A DNA stretch of 64,000 bases from Bacteroidia bacterium (GCA_030430575.1 JAUIKF010000003.1:217412-281411), one strand, 5' to 3'; counted from the stretch's first letter, positions 35,521-44,096 are shown. A program made the numbers and translations. The notes: generated by a model not told the origin, from the letters alone.

Positions 35521-36318
35521 ATGGAAATGAAAATCAGTGCATATTTCCTATTCATCTTTAGCTGCATCCTAGTCCTTCCAGCTACTGCACAAGATGATTT
35601 ATTAGACAAAATTCAGCCTAAAGAGCCCAGTTTTGTCAGGCGTGGAAATGAGGCCTTTAAGGATGAGGCTTTTTCGGAAGCGGAGGTTTTTTACAAAAAA
35701 GCCCTCTCACACGATGCGAATAGCCACCGCGGCAATTTCAATTTAGGTGATGCTATGTTTAAGCAGAAGCGCTTTGAAGACGCAGCCAAGCAGTTCGACC
35801 TTGCAGCCAATCTGGCTGAAGGTAAGACCGACAAGGCAAAAGCCTATCACAATATGGGCAATGCCTATACACAGTTAGGTGACTATGGCAAAGCCGTGGA
35901 TGCTTACAAAAATGCGCTCCGCAACAATCCCCGGGATGCAGATACACGCTACAACCTCGCCTATGCCTTGCAAAAATTGAAGCAACAAGACCAACAAAAA
36001 CAGGATCAAGACCAAGAGAATCAGGATCAGGAAGAAGAGAAAAAGGAGGAGGAAGAAAAGCAGGATCAAAATAATGAGGATCAAGAGAAAAAAGAGGATG
36101 AAAAGCAGAATGAACAGCAGAATCAGGATGAGCAAAATGAAGATCAGCAAAGTGAGCAAAAGCAGTCCGACCAGGGAGAAATGAAGGAAATGAAGATGAG
36201 CAAAGAGCAGATTGATCAAATCCTGGAAATGCTAAGGCAGGAAGAAGACAAACTGCAAGAGAAATTGCAACGACAAAAAGTAAAAGGCAAAAAAGTACGG
36301 GTAGAAAAAGATTGGTAG
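35521..36318 (+). CDS. batC: BatC, TPR protein with charged low-complexity tail
   Basis: I start at ATG 35521, after the batB stop, which gives a signal peptide (MKISAYFLFIFSCILVLPATAQ); ATGs at 35503 and 35527 are also possible. Three TPR units span about residues 35-150 (GNEAFKDEAFSEAEVFYKKAL, FNLGDAMFKQKRFEDAAKQFDLA, YHNMGNAYTQLGDYGKAVDAYKNAL). A stretch of about 70 residues rich in Gln, Glu, Asp and Lys follows, then a short helical end. TPRs suggest protein binding in the periplasm. The charged tail is common in BatC relatives. Confidence 0.9.
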   Translation: MEMKISAYFLFIFSCILVLPATAQDDLLDKIQPKEPSFVRRGNEAFKDEAFSEAEVFYKKALSHDANSHRGNFNLGDAMFKQKRFEDAAKQFDLAANLAEGKTDKAKAYHNMGNAYTQLGDYGKAVDAYKNALRNNPRDADTRYNLAYALQKLKQQDQQKQDQDQENQDQEEEKKEEEEKQDQNNEDQEKKEDEKQNEQQNQDEQNEDQQSEQKQSDQGEMKEMKMSKEQIDQILEMLRQEEDKLQEKLQRQKVKGKKVRVEKDW

Positions 36319-36319
36319 C

Positions 36320-38131
36320 ATGAAAAAACTCCTTCTCCTCCTCTTATTCAGCGTAGCCCTTGGGCTTTCCCTCCAAGCGCAGAAGTTCACTGCTTTTTTG
36401 AGTAAGAAGCAGGTAGCTGTCAACGAGACCTTTGAAGTCTCTTTTAAAATTGATAATGGCAATGGCAGGGTCAATTTCCCCAAATTTAATGGACTCCAAG
36501 TGGTAGGAGGCCCCAATACAGGCTCTTCTATGCAATTTGTGAATGGCCAGATGAGCCAATCCTACACCTACTCTTTTTATGTACGTGCACCCAAAGCAGG
36601 TACGGTTACTATTGGTGAAGCCAGTGTAAAAGTCAATGGAAAAACCCTCAAGAGCAAACCACTCTCTGTGAAAGTGGTCAAAGGCAATGCCCAAGCAGCT
36701 CCACAGCAAAATGCCCGTGGTCAACAAGGAGGAGGAAACGCAGCGAATGCTGACCTCATGAAGCAAATCGCTGACAACGTGTTTTTGAAGGCATTCTTGA
36801 GTAAAAAAGAAACCTATTTAGGCGAACAGGTCACGCTTACTTATAAACTATATTCGAGGGTCTCTATCGTTAACCTCAATGAAGAAGATCCCCCAAAATT
36901 TAATGGGTTTTGGGTTGAGAATGTGAAGGATGGCAATGTGCAATTTGTCAATGAGGTGTTGAATGGCGTTCAGTACCAAAGTGCCATTGTCCGCAAGGTG
37001 ATTTTATTCCCTCAACGCAGCGGCAAACTAGAGATCAATCCTTATAAACTCAAGACGGTCGTCCGTGTACGAACCAATTCCCGACGGAGTCGCAATATCT
37101 TTGAATCCGTCTTTGGCGGCGTACAAGATGTCCCTTTTATCGCAACCGCCGCTCCTATCAATATTACGGTAAATCCGCTTCCAGCAGGTAAACCGGCTGA
37201 TTTTGATGGCGCTGTAGGTACCTTTACCCTAAAAGCCTCCATCGACAAAGAAGAAACCCAAACGGGCGATCCCATTACCCTAAAAGTCAAACTCTCAGGA
37301 ACGGGAAATATCAAAAATATTAAGGAGCCAAGCCTCCAATTCCCCACAGACTTTGAGGTCTACGACCCCAAAGTTGATCAGCGTGTATCTACCGCTTCGG
37401 GCGTCGTCAGCGGGCAAAAATCATTTGATTACCTGATTATTCCTCGAAACCCTGGAGACTATAAGCTCCCGCCTGTTTCCTTCTCCTATTTTGACCCAAA
37501 ATCAAAAACCTATAAAACGCTCAATAGCCCAGAATTTACCATTAAGGCTACAGGAGAGGCACTTGGTGCTACTGTCACGACCACCAATATTCGCAAAGAT
37601 GAGGTAGAGCTACTCTCCCAAGATATTCGCTACATTAAGACAGACACGCCTGTCCTTCGACAAAAAGGTCAGACCTTTTGGGGAAGCGGAAGCTTCTGGC
37701 TGCTGAGTTTACTGCCATTTATGTGCTTTGCAGGGTTGTTTTGGTACAAAAGACAGCAAGAAGCAGCAAGTCAAGATGTGGTAGGCACACGCATGAAAAA
37801 AGCGACAAGACTTGCTAAAAAGCGCCTAGAAGCAGCCCAGAAGTTGATGGCATCTCAGGAAGAGAATCAATTTTATGATGAGGTGGTTCGCGCCACTTGG
37901 GGGTATTTGGGAGATAAACTGGCCTTGGGCCAGTCAGAACTGTCGCGAGACGAAGTCCGCAAGCAGTTAGCTGCCCGAGGAGTTACAGAACCTAATTTGG
38001 ATACCCTCCAGGAAGTATTGGACACATGTGAAATGGCGTTATTTGCCCCTACAGCAGTAGAAGGCGGCATGCAGGCCACATACGACAAGGCTGTACAACT
38101 CATATCAGACTTGGAAGGAGAATTGAAATGA
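36320..38131 (+). CDS. batD: BatD
   Basis: This 603-residue protein has a signal peptide (ending LQAQK), tandem immunoglobulin-like beta-sandwich domains through about residue 420, one membrane helix at about 450-470 (SGSFWLLSLLPFMCFAGLFW), and a cytoplasmic helical tail. Repeated AFLSKK(Q/E)xxxxE(Q/T)V blocks at about 28 and 158 mark the first two BatD sandwiches. It is the large periplasmic scaffold of the Bat system. The end overlaps batE by 4 nt. Confidence 0.92.
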   Translation: MKKLLLLLLFSVALGLSLQAQKFTAFLSKKQVAVNETFEVSFKIDNGNGRVNFPKFNGLQVVGGPNTGSSMQFVNGQMSQSYTYSFYVRAPKAGTVTIGEASVKVNGKTLKSKPLSVKVVKGNAQAAPQQNARGQQGGGNAANADLMKQIADNVFLKAFLSKKETYLGEQVTLTYKLYSRVSIVNLNEEDPPKFNGFWVENVKDGNVQFVNEVLNGVQYQSAIVRKVILFPQRSGKLEINPYKLKTVVRVRTNSRRSRNIFESVFGGVQDVPFIATAAPINITVNPLPAGKPADFDGAVGTFTLKASIDKEETQTGDPITLKVKLSGTGNIKNIKEPSLQFPTDFEVYDPKVDQRVSTASGVVSGQKSFDYLIIPRNPGDYKLPPVSFSYFDPKSKTYKTLNSPEFTIKATGEALGATVTTTNIRKDEVELLSQDIRYIKTDTPVLRQKGQTFWGSGSFWLLSLLPFMCFAGLFWYKRQQEAASQDVVGTRMKKATRLAKKRLEAAQKLMASQEENQFYDEVVRATWGYLGDKLALGQSELSRDEVRKQLAARGVTEPNLDTLQEVLDTCEMALFAPTAVEGGMQATYDKAVQLISDLEGELK

Positions 38132-38895
38132 ACCATTTTTTTCACACCTTGATTTCGCTGATTCTCTGTTCTGCCATAGGGAACACAGGCCTCTTTGGCC
38201 AAGAAACCGATCGATTTGCCGAGGGAAATCGCTACTATGAGCAAAAGGATTACGCCAATGCCATTTCAAGCTATGAAGCTATTTTAGGAGAAAGCTTGGA
38301 ATCGCCTGATGTCTATTACAACTTGGGTAATGCCCATTACCAACTGGGACATATTGCGCCTGCAATATTGAACTACGAAAGGGCATTAAAAATGGCGCCT
38401 GCACATGAAGATGCCCGCTTCAACCTTGAACTCGCCAATCTTCGAGTAGTAGATCGCATTACGCCAAATCCCGAATTCTTTATCCTCGCCTCCTGGCGGG
38501 AGTTCCGAGATGGCAGGTCATCAGGCCAATGGGCGGCTTGGACAGTAGGAGCACTTTGGTTGGCTTTGGTGTTAGGCGCTTTATTTTTATTTGGTAATAA
38601 AACCCTTTTCAAACGTATTGGCTTCTTTGGTGGGATAGCCATGCTCCTCCTGGGTATCGTATTGGGAATCATTGCCATGAATAGGCATTATCTAGAAACC
38701 CATAGCCAATACGCGGTCATCCTATCGCCTAATGTATATGTCAAAAATGCTCCTGACGTCAATGGCACAGACTTATTCATCCTACATGAAGGAACCAAGG
38801 TAAAGCTCTCTGACAGCCTAGAAGGCTGGCTAGAAGTGATGCTTGAAGATGGTAAAGAAGGATGGGTGAAGGCTGAGGAGCTTGAGGAGATATAG
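38128..38895 (+). CDS. batE: BatE, TPR plus SH3-like protein
   Basis: The 255-residue product has a signal peptide, two TPR units (about 30-105; EGNRYYEQKDYANAISSYEAIL, YYNLGNAHYQLGHIAPAILNYERAL), two membrane helices (about 133-155 and 162-182), and a C-terminal bacterial SH3-like domain (about 195-255; VYVKNAPDVNGTDLFILHEGTKVKL). This order is the standard for BatE. It is translationally coupled to batD through an ATGA overlap and ends the operon. Confidence 0.9.
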   Translation: MNHFFHTLISLILCSAIGNTGLFGQETDRFAEGNRYYEQKDYANAISSYEAILGESLESPDVYYNLGNAHYQLGHIAPAILNYERALKMAPAHEDARFNLELANLRVVDRITPNPEFFILASWREFRDGRSSGQWAAWTVGALWLALVLGALFLFGNKTLFKRIGFFGGIAMLLLGIVLGIIAMNRHYLETHSQYAVILSPNVYVKNAPDVNGTDLFILHEGTKVKLSDSLEGWLEVMLEDGKEGWVKAEELEEI

Positions 38896-38907
38896 TAATA
38901 TGGTGAT

Positions 38908-38990
38908 TGAAGAATATCGATTGATGAACAAGGATTTTTGAAGTAGCATATTCCGCTAGACTTCAACAGTCTTCAATCCTTGTTGGACAT
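38908..38990. repeat. AACAAGGATT inverted-repeat element, copy 1
   Basis: AACAAGGATT (38927-38936) and AATCCTTGTT (38975-38984) are complementary, around a 38-nt loop that itself holds TTGAAG and CTTCAA. It resembles the element at 45405-45480 (shared words GAATATCGA, AACAAGGAT, CTTCAA). It follows batE and may act as a weak terminator. Confidence 0.55.
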
Positions 38991-39191
38991 TCTTAAATCT
39001 AATTTTTCTCCCCCTTTTTACCCGCATGTTAGGTTACATCAATTACTTATTTGGGTGTAATATTATTATATTTTTATTTTTACAATACCAGAAAAACCAT
39101 TTCGGGAATGTATCAGGCACGATGATTGATACAATAATGGTAATCGAAAGTACGAATCAGCGGATTTGTCTTAAAAGTAAGCTGTTTCGCA

Positions 39192-39266
39192 GGTGAATTT
39201 GTTGTTTTCCCTCAACATTTCACCAAGTGGAGGGTGTCTTCCTAAAGGGGGGCGTCCTCTTTTTTT
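39192..39266 (+). terminator. two-hairpin structure ending in an intrinsic terminator (possible small-RNA 3' end)
   Basis: Hairpin 1 (39192-39224) pairs GGTGAA with TTCACC and TGTTG with CAACA. Hairpin 2 pairs GAGGGTGTCTTCC (39230-39242) with GGGGGGCGTCCTC (39247-39259) over 13 positions, several of them G-U, around TAAA, and seven Ts follow. The nearest upstream gene ends 335 bp away, so either the Bat transcript has a long tail or a separate small RNA ends here. Confidence 0.6.
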
Positions 39267-39316
39267 AATTGTTTCAAATTTTTGAAAAAAATCTTTTTAT
39301 TACCCTTGATTTTCAA

Positions 39317-39324
39317 TAAATTTG
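39317..39324 (+). promoter_or_regulatory. -7 box TAAATTTG upstream of the T9SS-tail gene
   Basis: A full match to TAnnTTTG lies 62 nt before the ATG at 39387. A TTTT tract 19 nt upstream could serve as a poor -33 element. Confidence 0.45.
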
Positions 39325-39386
39325 GAACAAACCCCACCCCCTTGTAGTAATTTGCTGTCCCGTAATAAATGATTTCATTTTATCTT

Positions 39387-40463
39387 ATGCGAAAGCTACA
39401 ACTATTTATTTTTTTACTTATTGCCTCCCACAGCCTATTCGCCCAAGACCTAGTGGTCTACTACGAAGCGAAGCTTGGGACTTCTCAGACGGATACCGTT
39501 ATGGTATACCTTCAAAGCTTGAAAGCTAACACGCTGGAAGTGAGCAACTTGACTCTTTCTCTTTGTTATCCAACCAATTCTCAACTGCAACTCAACAATA
39601 TCCAGTCTACCCTGGCAACTACCCTAGGAAAAGACTATGAATATTGTGGGGAGTTCAGTGAACCTGTCGTGTACGATGGCATTCAATATGCCAAACGGTG
39701 CAAGTACGGGATCGCTACACTAGGAACTGGCACTGTCACTGTTCCCAATTTTTATGGAACAAAATTACTAGTGCTAAAAGTGCCTTTTAGCACTGTAGCT
39801 TCTGGAGGCGGTCAATATTACATTGAAACCAATCTAGAAAATCCCATCAATGAAATTGGTGACCACCAAGGGAATTCACTGGATTTTGCTGTCCAAAACG
39901 CCCAATATCCTTTCCCTGTAGAATTGGTCCATTTTCAAGCCAATAAACAGCTCGATGGCACGGTCGCGATTGAATGGGCCACCGCATCAGAATTGAATCA
40001 CGCCTATTTTGAGGTACAGAAAGGAACTGATGGACTTTCTTTCGACGAAATAGCAACCGTATCTGGCGCTGGGAATACGCAAGAATATCGAAGCTATTCT
40101 GTTGTGGATGAGGGCATTATGCAAGCAGTCAATTACTATCGATTGAAGCAAGTAGACCAAAATGGCGAAGCTACTTATTCAGAGGTTGTTGAAGTTCGAT
40201 TTGCCCAAGATGCCTCTTCCCCTATTCTAGCTTTCCCAAATCCCGCTTCGAGTTTTCTCGAAATTCGCCCTACCCAAACCCTTCAAAGCGATTTGGAGCT
40301 GGCCCTTATTGACCTGACTGGTCGTACCCTTTTGACCCAAACCCATAAAGCAAATAGCCTATCCACTCAGGTTGATTTGAGTAACCTTCCTTTAGGCACT
40401 TATCTTCTCAAAGCAACAGACGGACTTGGTACATTTTCCCTCAAGCGAATCGTAAAGAACTGA
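39387..40463 (+). CDS. secreted protein with type IX secretion sorting domain
   Basis: From ATG 39387 (six codons after an earlier in-frame ATG) the 358-residue protein begins MRKLQLFIFLLIASHSLFAQ, a clean signal peptide. The middle resembles cohesin-like or fibronectin-type beta domains (LKVPFSTVASGG; VELVHFQANKQLDGTVAIEWATASELNHAYFEVQ). The last 75 residues are a T9SS C-terminal domain: FPNPASSFLEI, LALIDLTGRTLL, LPLGTYLLKATDGLGTFSLKRIVKN. It should be exported across the outer membrane and attached to the surface or released. The stop is 1 nt before the next ATG, so the two genes are one operon. Confidence 0.88.
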   Translation: MRKLQLFIFLLIASHSLFAQDLVVYYEAKLGTSQTDTVMVYLQSLKANTLEVSNLTLSLCYPTNSQLQLNNIQSTLATTLGKDYEYCGEFSEPVVYDGIQYAKRCKYGIATLGTGTVTVPNFYGTKLLVLKVPFSTVASGGGQYYIETNLENPINEIGDHQGNSLDFAVQNAQYPFPVELVHFQANKQLDGTVAIEWATASELNHAYFEVQKGTDGLSFDEIATVSGAGNTQEYRSYSVVDEGIMQAVNYYRLKQVDQNGEATYSEVVEVRFAQDASSPILAFPNPASSFLEIRPTQTLQSDLELALIDLTGRTLLTQTHKANSLSTQVDLSNLPLGTYLLKATDGLGTFSLKRIVKN

Positions 40464-40464
40464 T

Positions 40465-42066
40465 ATGCAATCACTTAAACACATACTTTTAAGCCTAACA
40501 ATCCTGCTCTTGATAGGCGGTTGGCAGTCAGTTTTTGGCCAAAATAACGCGCCTAACTGTAATACAACCCTTGCCTTTACGGTAGAAGAAGGCAACTCAA
40601 TGACATTCTCTATCAATGCCAGTGATCCTGATGGCGATAATGTCACCCTGACTGCTTCAGGGACTCCGATCACCTCTCTAGGTGCCCTCTTTGGACAGAC
40701 TACCACAGGGTCTTCTGCCGCTGGACTTTTTGCATGGGTCCCTCCTACTGGATCTAGTGGTAGCTATACCGTTACGTTTACGGCGACGGATGACCACCCT
40801 ACCAATCCGCTCTCTTGTACACAGACCGTAACAATCTCTGTAACAACACCTGTAGCGGTTCTGGAAACTATCTGTCTAGTAGATGATTTTGCTCCTGGTG
40901 CCTATGCCATATGGCTCACAGGTATCCCAAATGCTGCTTCTACCACCTATAATTTTGAAGGGCTAGGAGGCGTTTTCAATGCCTTTAGTGATGGAACTGC
41001 TACCTTGACAGGTACGATTGTCAACCAGGCGGTCTCAACCTGGCGATGGAATGTGGAAATCCATTTGAAAAACAAGATGGACTTCGCTTCATGGTCAGCC
41101 CTCGGCAGGACTTTCAAAGGCACTTCCCCAGAAGCCCTCGCCAATCACCCCAATTGGAGCTATTATGAGATGGACGACAGCAAATCTATCCTCACAGGAT
41201 TGGACTTCTTTTCAGGTGATACCCTTCACCTAAGCCATGCGCCCACCAATTTTCTGTATGGGTTTCAGTTTGGTGTCGGGGCAAATGATAAAAATGGTGT
41301 GCTCGGCGTTTCTGGGTGGTTTAGCTTTACGGGTTCCTACACGGGGAATGGTGACGCCAATACCCAAAACTTCTGTCGTGGCATGATCCCTACTGTTACA
41401 GCGAAGGTCATGCTTGAAGGGGCCTATGATGCTGCAAACCAGCTCATGAAATCTCAACTCAGCCAAAACAATGTTTTGCCATTGTCTCAGCCTTATAACT
41501 TTGGCAGTTATAACTACCAAGGCACTGAAAGTGTGACAGCTATTCCAGGAACTGATATTGTAGACTGGGTCCTGATTGAGTTGCGGGATGCTTTTAATCC
41601 TACCAATGTGATTTATCGACGGGCAGCCTTCCTCCGAAAAGACATGTATATTGTGGATCTCGATGGGAGCCCTTTGGTGGAAGTGAATCCTCCGACTGCG
41701 ACACCGTATTATGTCACTATTTGTCATCGCAATCACTTGGATATCATGAGTTCTCAACCCATTAACCCCATTCCTGGTGACATGTATTTCTATGACTTCA
41801 CCTCCTCTGGAGATCAAGCCTATACAAATGCAGACTTGCCTTCTGAACCGCTCAAAAAGATGAATAATGTAGGCCCCTGGGCCATGGTTGCCGGCGATGC
41901 TACTGCCAATTGGGTAGTAAACCCTCAGGATATTAAGGCAGTAGGGCTAAAGCTCAATCAGTCAGGTCTGTTCAACTCAGATGTAGATATGAGTGGGATG
42001 ACTACACAGCTTGATGCAGTGATGATCAAAAATAATTATTTTAGGGTGTCTCACATCCCTCGGTAA
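40465..42066 (+). CDS. large secreted protein with Ig-like domain and dockerin-like end
   Basis: The 533-residue product has a signal peptide (ending VFGQN) and an Ig/cadherin-like domain at about 28-130 (FSINASDPDGDNVTLTASG, GSYTVTFTATDDHP). A middle region of unknown fold follows. The last 60 residues (WAMVAGDATANWVVNPQDIKAVG, then FNSDVDMSGMTTQLDAVMIKNNY) look like paired calcium-binding dockerin-type loops. It has no T9SS tail of the usual kind. Being 1 nt from the T9SS-tail gene, which has a cohesin-like region, it may bind that protein at the cell surface; this is an inference. Confidence 0.82.
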   Translation: MQSLKHILLSLTILLLIGGWQSVFGQNNAPNCNTTLAFTVEEGNSMTFSINASDPDGDNVTLTASGTPITSLGALFGQTTTGSSAAGLFAWVPPTGSSGSYTVTFTATDDHPTNPLSCTQTVTISVTTPVAVLETICLVDDFAPGAYAIWLTGIPNAASTTYNFEGLGGVFNAFSDGTATLTGTIVNQAVSTWRWNVEIHLKNKMDFASWSALGRTFKGTSPEALANHPNWSYYEMDDSKSILTGLDFFSGDTLHLSHAPTNFLYGFQFGVGANDKNGVLGVSGWFSFTGSYTGNGDANTQNFCRGMIPTVTAKVMLEGAYDAANQLMKSQLSQNNVLPLSQPYNFGSYNYQGTESVTAIPGTDIVDWVLIELRDAFNPTNVIYRRAAFLRKDMYIVDLDGSPLVEVNPPTATPYYVTICHRNHLDIMSSQPINPIPGDMYFYDFTSSGDQAYTNADLPSEPLKKMNNVGPWAMVAGDATANWVVNPQDIKAVGLKLNQSGLFNSDVDMSGMTTQLDAVMIKNNYFRVSHIPR

Positions 42067-42136
42067 GCATAATTAATTATTGATTGATAGATTATTGATT
42101 AATTAATTTATCGCAATAAATTGTGGCATAAGGCCC

Positions 42137-42202
42137 AAAATAGCTGTAAATTTTAAGCATAATATGGCACGACCATAGTTCCTTAAAATTTGCAGCTATT
42201 TT
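42137..42202. terminator. long inverted repeat after the secreted-protein operon
   Basis: A 20-bp stem with one G-U position (42137-42156 with 42183-42202; core AAAATAGCTG and CAGCTATTTT) encloses a 26-nt loop and is followed by TTTC-rich sequence. It fits a terminator for the two-gene operon ending at 42066. Confidence 0.75.
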
Positions 42203-42225
42203 CTTTCATATTTTTCAGCTAACTA

Positions 42226-42256
42226 TTTGCCCAATATCGAAAAGTGCCTATATTTG
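42226..42256 (+). promoter_or_regulatory. promoter of the tRNA-Asp pair
   Basis: TTTG at 42226-42229 and TATATTTG at 42249-42256, separated by 19 nt, are an excellent match to the Bacteroidota promoter. The first tRNA begins 43 nt later. Confidence 0.8.
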
Positions 42257-42298
42257 CATTCTCTCAGGGAAATCCTGAGGTTCTTTACATAATTTTTA

Positions 42299-42375
42299 GG
42301 TCTGGTAGTTCAGTTGGTTAGAATACATGCCTGTCACGCATGGGGTCGCGAGTTCGAGTCTCGTCCAGACCGCCA
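42299..42375 (+). tRNA. tRNA-Asp (GTC), copy 1, with encoded CCA
   Basis: The 77-nt gene folds as a full cloverleaf: acceptor GGTCTGG with CCAGACC, discriminator G, D arm GTTC...GAAT, anticodon arm CATGC-CTGTCAC-GCATG with anticodon GTC, T arm CGAG-TTCGAGT-CTCG, and the 3' CCA encoded. Confidence 0.97.
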
Positions 42376-42404
42376 ACAAAATTTAACCTCGTTTTTACGA
42401 GTTT

Positions 42405-42481
42405 GGTCCGGTAGTTCAGTTGGTTAGAATACATGCCTGTCACGCATGGGGTCGCGAGTTCGAGTCTCGTCCGGACCGCCA
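42405..42481 (+). tRNA. tRNA-Asp (GTC), copy 2, with encoded CCA
   Basis: It is identical to copy 1 except in the acceptor stem, GGTCCGG with CCGGACC, where a T-A pair has become C-G on both sides. The 29-nt spacer from copy 1 contains a small hairpin (CTCG...CGAG). Both are likely cut from one precursor. Confidence 0.97.
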
Positions 42482-42499
42482 ACAAAATCACACAATATG

Positions 42500-42527
42500 C
42501 CCTCAGCAAATCGCTGAGGGTTTTTTT
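42500..42527 (+). terminator. intrinsic terminator of the tRNA-Asp operon
   Basis: CCCTCAGC (42500-42507), a 5-nt loop and GCTGAGGG (42513-42520) form a perfect 8-bp stem followed by seven Ts. It ends 3 nt before the next start codon. Confidence 0.93.
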
Positions 42528-42529
42528 AT

Positions 42530-43192
42530 ATGCCTGGGTTTGATCGCATAGCGAATTTCTATGATAGGCTAGCACGGCTAGTATATGGCCAAGCGATTGT
42601 GAAAGCACAGTGCCACTTCCTTTCTCAGATTCCTCCTGGAAGCAGCGTACTCATCATAGGAGGCGGTACCGGATGGATTTTGGAAAAAATCATACAAACT
42701 GCTTCTCCTAGCTATATCTGCTACCTGGAAGCATCTGAGGAGATGATGGCCTTGGCTAAGGCATTTGCGCTAGAAAATCTTCCCCATGACCTCAGCCGCA
42801 TTGACTTTCAGCTAGGGACCCAGGAGAAATTGAAGGAACTAGGTGCATTTGACGTGGTGATTACTTTCTTTTTTCTGGATATGTTTCAGGGGAAAAGGTT
42901 GGGTCAGGTTATGGCGAAGCTGAGGGGAAAGATGAATCCAGGCGCTATTTGGTTGTTTGCAGACTTTTACCACCCCACCAATAAATTCCGGCCCATAGCA
43001 AATCTCTTGATATGGACTATGTATCGATTTTTCCGCATAGTTGCTGGAATCGAAGCAAAAGCATTGCCTGATTTTGAAGCTCATTTTGGTCAGCTGTCAT
43101 TGGAAAAAATGGGAGAAGCCAGCTTCTTCCATGGTATGATCGTCACTCGACGCTACAAATCCATTTCCATGAAATCTTCACAGCCAAAATGA
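42530..43192 (+). CDS. class I SAM-dependent methyltransferase
   Basis: The 220-residue protein has the methyltransferase motif I VLIIGGGTGWILEKI (about residue 40-54), an acidic end of strand 2 (CYLEASEEM), and a motif near FDVVITFFFLDMF. The N-terminus GFDRIANFYDRLARLVYG is typical of this family and supports the start at 42530, although that ATG directly follows the tRNA terminator and leaves no room for a leader. The substrate is unknown. The last 40 nt overlap the end of the convergent MarR-GNAT gene. Confidence 0.85.
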   Translation: MPGFDRIANFYDRLARLVYGQAIVKAQCHFLSQIPPGSSVLIIGGGTGWILEKIIQTASPSYICYLEASEEMMALAKAFALENLPHDLSRIDFQLGTQEKLKELGAFDVVITFFFLDMFQGKRLGQVMAKLRGKMNPGAIWLFADFYHPTNKFRPIANLLIWTMYRFFRIVAGIEAKALPDFEAHFGQLSLEKMGEASFFHGMIVTRRYKSISMKSSQPK

Positions 43193-44094
43193 CCTGTCTG
43201 ACCACGTGAACCACAGCGCGCTTCAAACCCAAAAGATTCGTATAATTTTCGAGCCTGTGCCATACTTCCAATCGTCTCCAAGTAGCACGTCTTATAATTG
43301 AAGGAACGGGCAGCAGTAAGACAATGTCCCAACAGCTTTTTCCCTAAGCCCAATCCACGGGCAGACGGGAGAAAGTACATTTTCCGCAACTCACAGACTG
43401 AGGGGTCATCTCCTGCCAATTGAGCGATTCCTCCCCCACCTACTACCTTCCCTTCTTTTTCTATGACAAAATAGGCAGCTCTTGGCTCCTGATAAGCCTC
43501 ATACATAGCGGTGACTTCTGCATCATTGATGGAGAAACCAGGTCCTACTGCGCCATATTCTGTCATCACTTGGCTGATGATTTGTCCCATGGCATCATTG
43601 TCTAATGGAGCTATGTGACGCAGGAGGTAATCTTTTTGCAAGCGGCTTCTTTCAAGCGCCTTGGCATAGAGCTGCAAGCCTTCAAGGACAGTCGCCTGAG
43701 CTTCTGGCGACAGTAAGGCTAGCGCATTTCCCACCTCTTCATCTGCGTAGCAGTGAATGGCCTTCACTTCCCCCTCCCCTTCTGGGGTGAGTTTGAGTAA
43801 TTTTTTGCGCTGATCATGGGTAGCAGCGACAATGGTGACAAGCCCTTCTTTTCGCAAAGCGGAAATAGCCCGGCTCGTCGTAGACTTATCCAAGTGCAAT
43901 CGTTCAGCAAGGCCTGCCACAGTCAGTAGGCCCTGCTGATTTATTTCTATCAAGGCATGACACCTTGTACTTGTCAATTTACTGGGCCCAAAACGACCAT
44001 TTAGCATATTCCACTCTCGAACCAATTGGCGGGAATAGGCTCGGATAGGTGAAATATTGGAAGAAGTACTCTTATAAATTGTTGCGCTATTCAT
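43153..44094 (-). CDS. MarR-GNAT fusion (HTH regulator plus N-acetyltransferase)
   Basis: From ATG 44094 the product is 313 residues; a longer frame needs a TTG at 44115 that lies inside the probable operator. Residues about 20-150 are a MarR winged helix (LTVAGLAERLHLDKSTTSRAISALRKEGLV, then DQRKKLLKLTPEG). Residues about 160-313 are a GNAT acetyltransferase (YFVIEKEGKVVGGGGIAQL, then the acetyl-CoA loop LPSARGLGLGKKLL and LYESFGFE). Such fusions are a known type. It probably controls its own gene through the palindrome just upstream. The acetyl acceptor is unknown. Confidence 0.92.
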   Translation of the reverse strand: MNSATIYKSTSSNISPIRAYSRQLVREWNMLNGRFGPSKLTSTRCHALIEINQQGLLTVAGLAERLHLDKSTTSRAISALRKEGLVTIVAATHDQRKKLLKLTPEGEGEVKAIHCYADEEVGNALALLSPEAQATVLEGLQLYAKALERSRLQKDYLLRHIAPLDNDAMGQIISQVMTEYGAVGPGFSINDAEVTAMYEAYQEPRAAYFVIEKEGKVVGGGGIAQLAGDDPSVCELRKMYFLPSARGLGLGKKLLGHCLTAARSFNYKTCYLETIGSMAQARKLYESFGFEARCGSRGQTGHFGCEDFMEMDL

Positions 44095-44096
44095 AT

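Larger units (their letters stand above)
38991..39368. other. 378-bp gap without a gene
   Basis: No convincing open frame is present. From about 38991 to 39180 the DNA is AT-rich and without recognisable structure. The right half holds two strong hairpins ending in a T-run and, at 39317, a promoter box for the next gene; both are listed separately. Confidence 0.6.

Noticed and set aside
36000..36200. Gln/Glu/Asp/Lys-rich stretch as a DNA repeat or frameshift
   Set aside because: The frame stays open with correct codon structure and such charged tails are usual in BatC proteins.
41230..41817. Minus-strand open frame of 195 codons
   Set aside because: It lies wholly inside the well-supported secreted-protein gene at 40465-42066 and has no family pattern.
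42318..42608. Minus-strand open frame across the tRNA-Asp pair
   Set aside because: It is read through two tRNA genes and a terminator.
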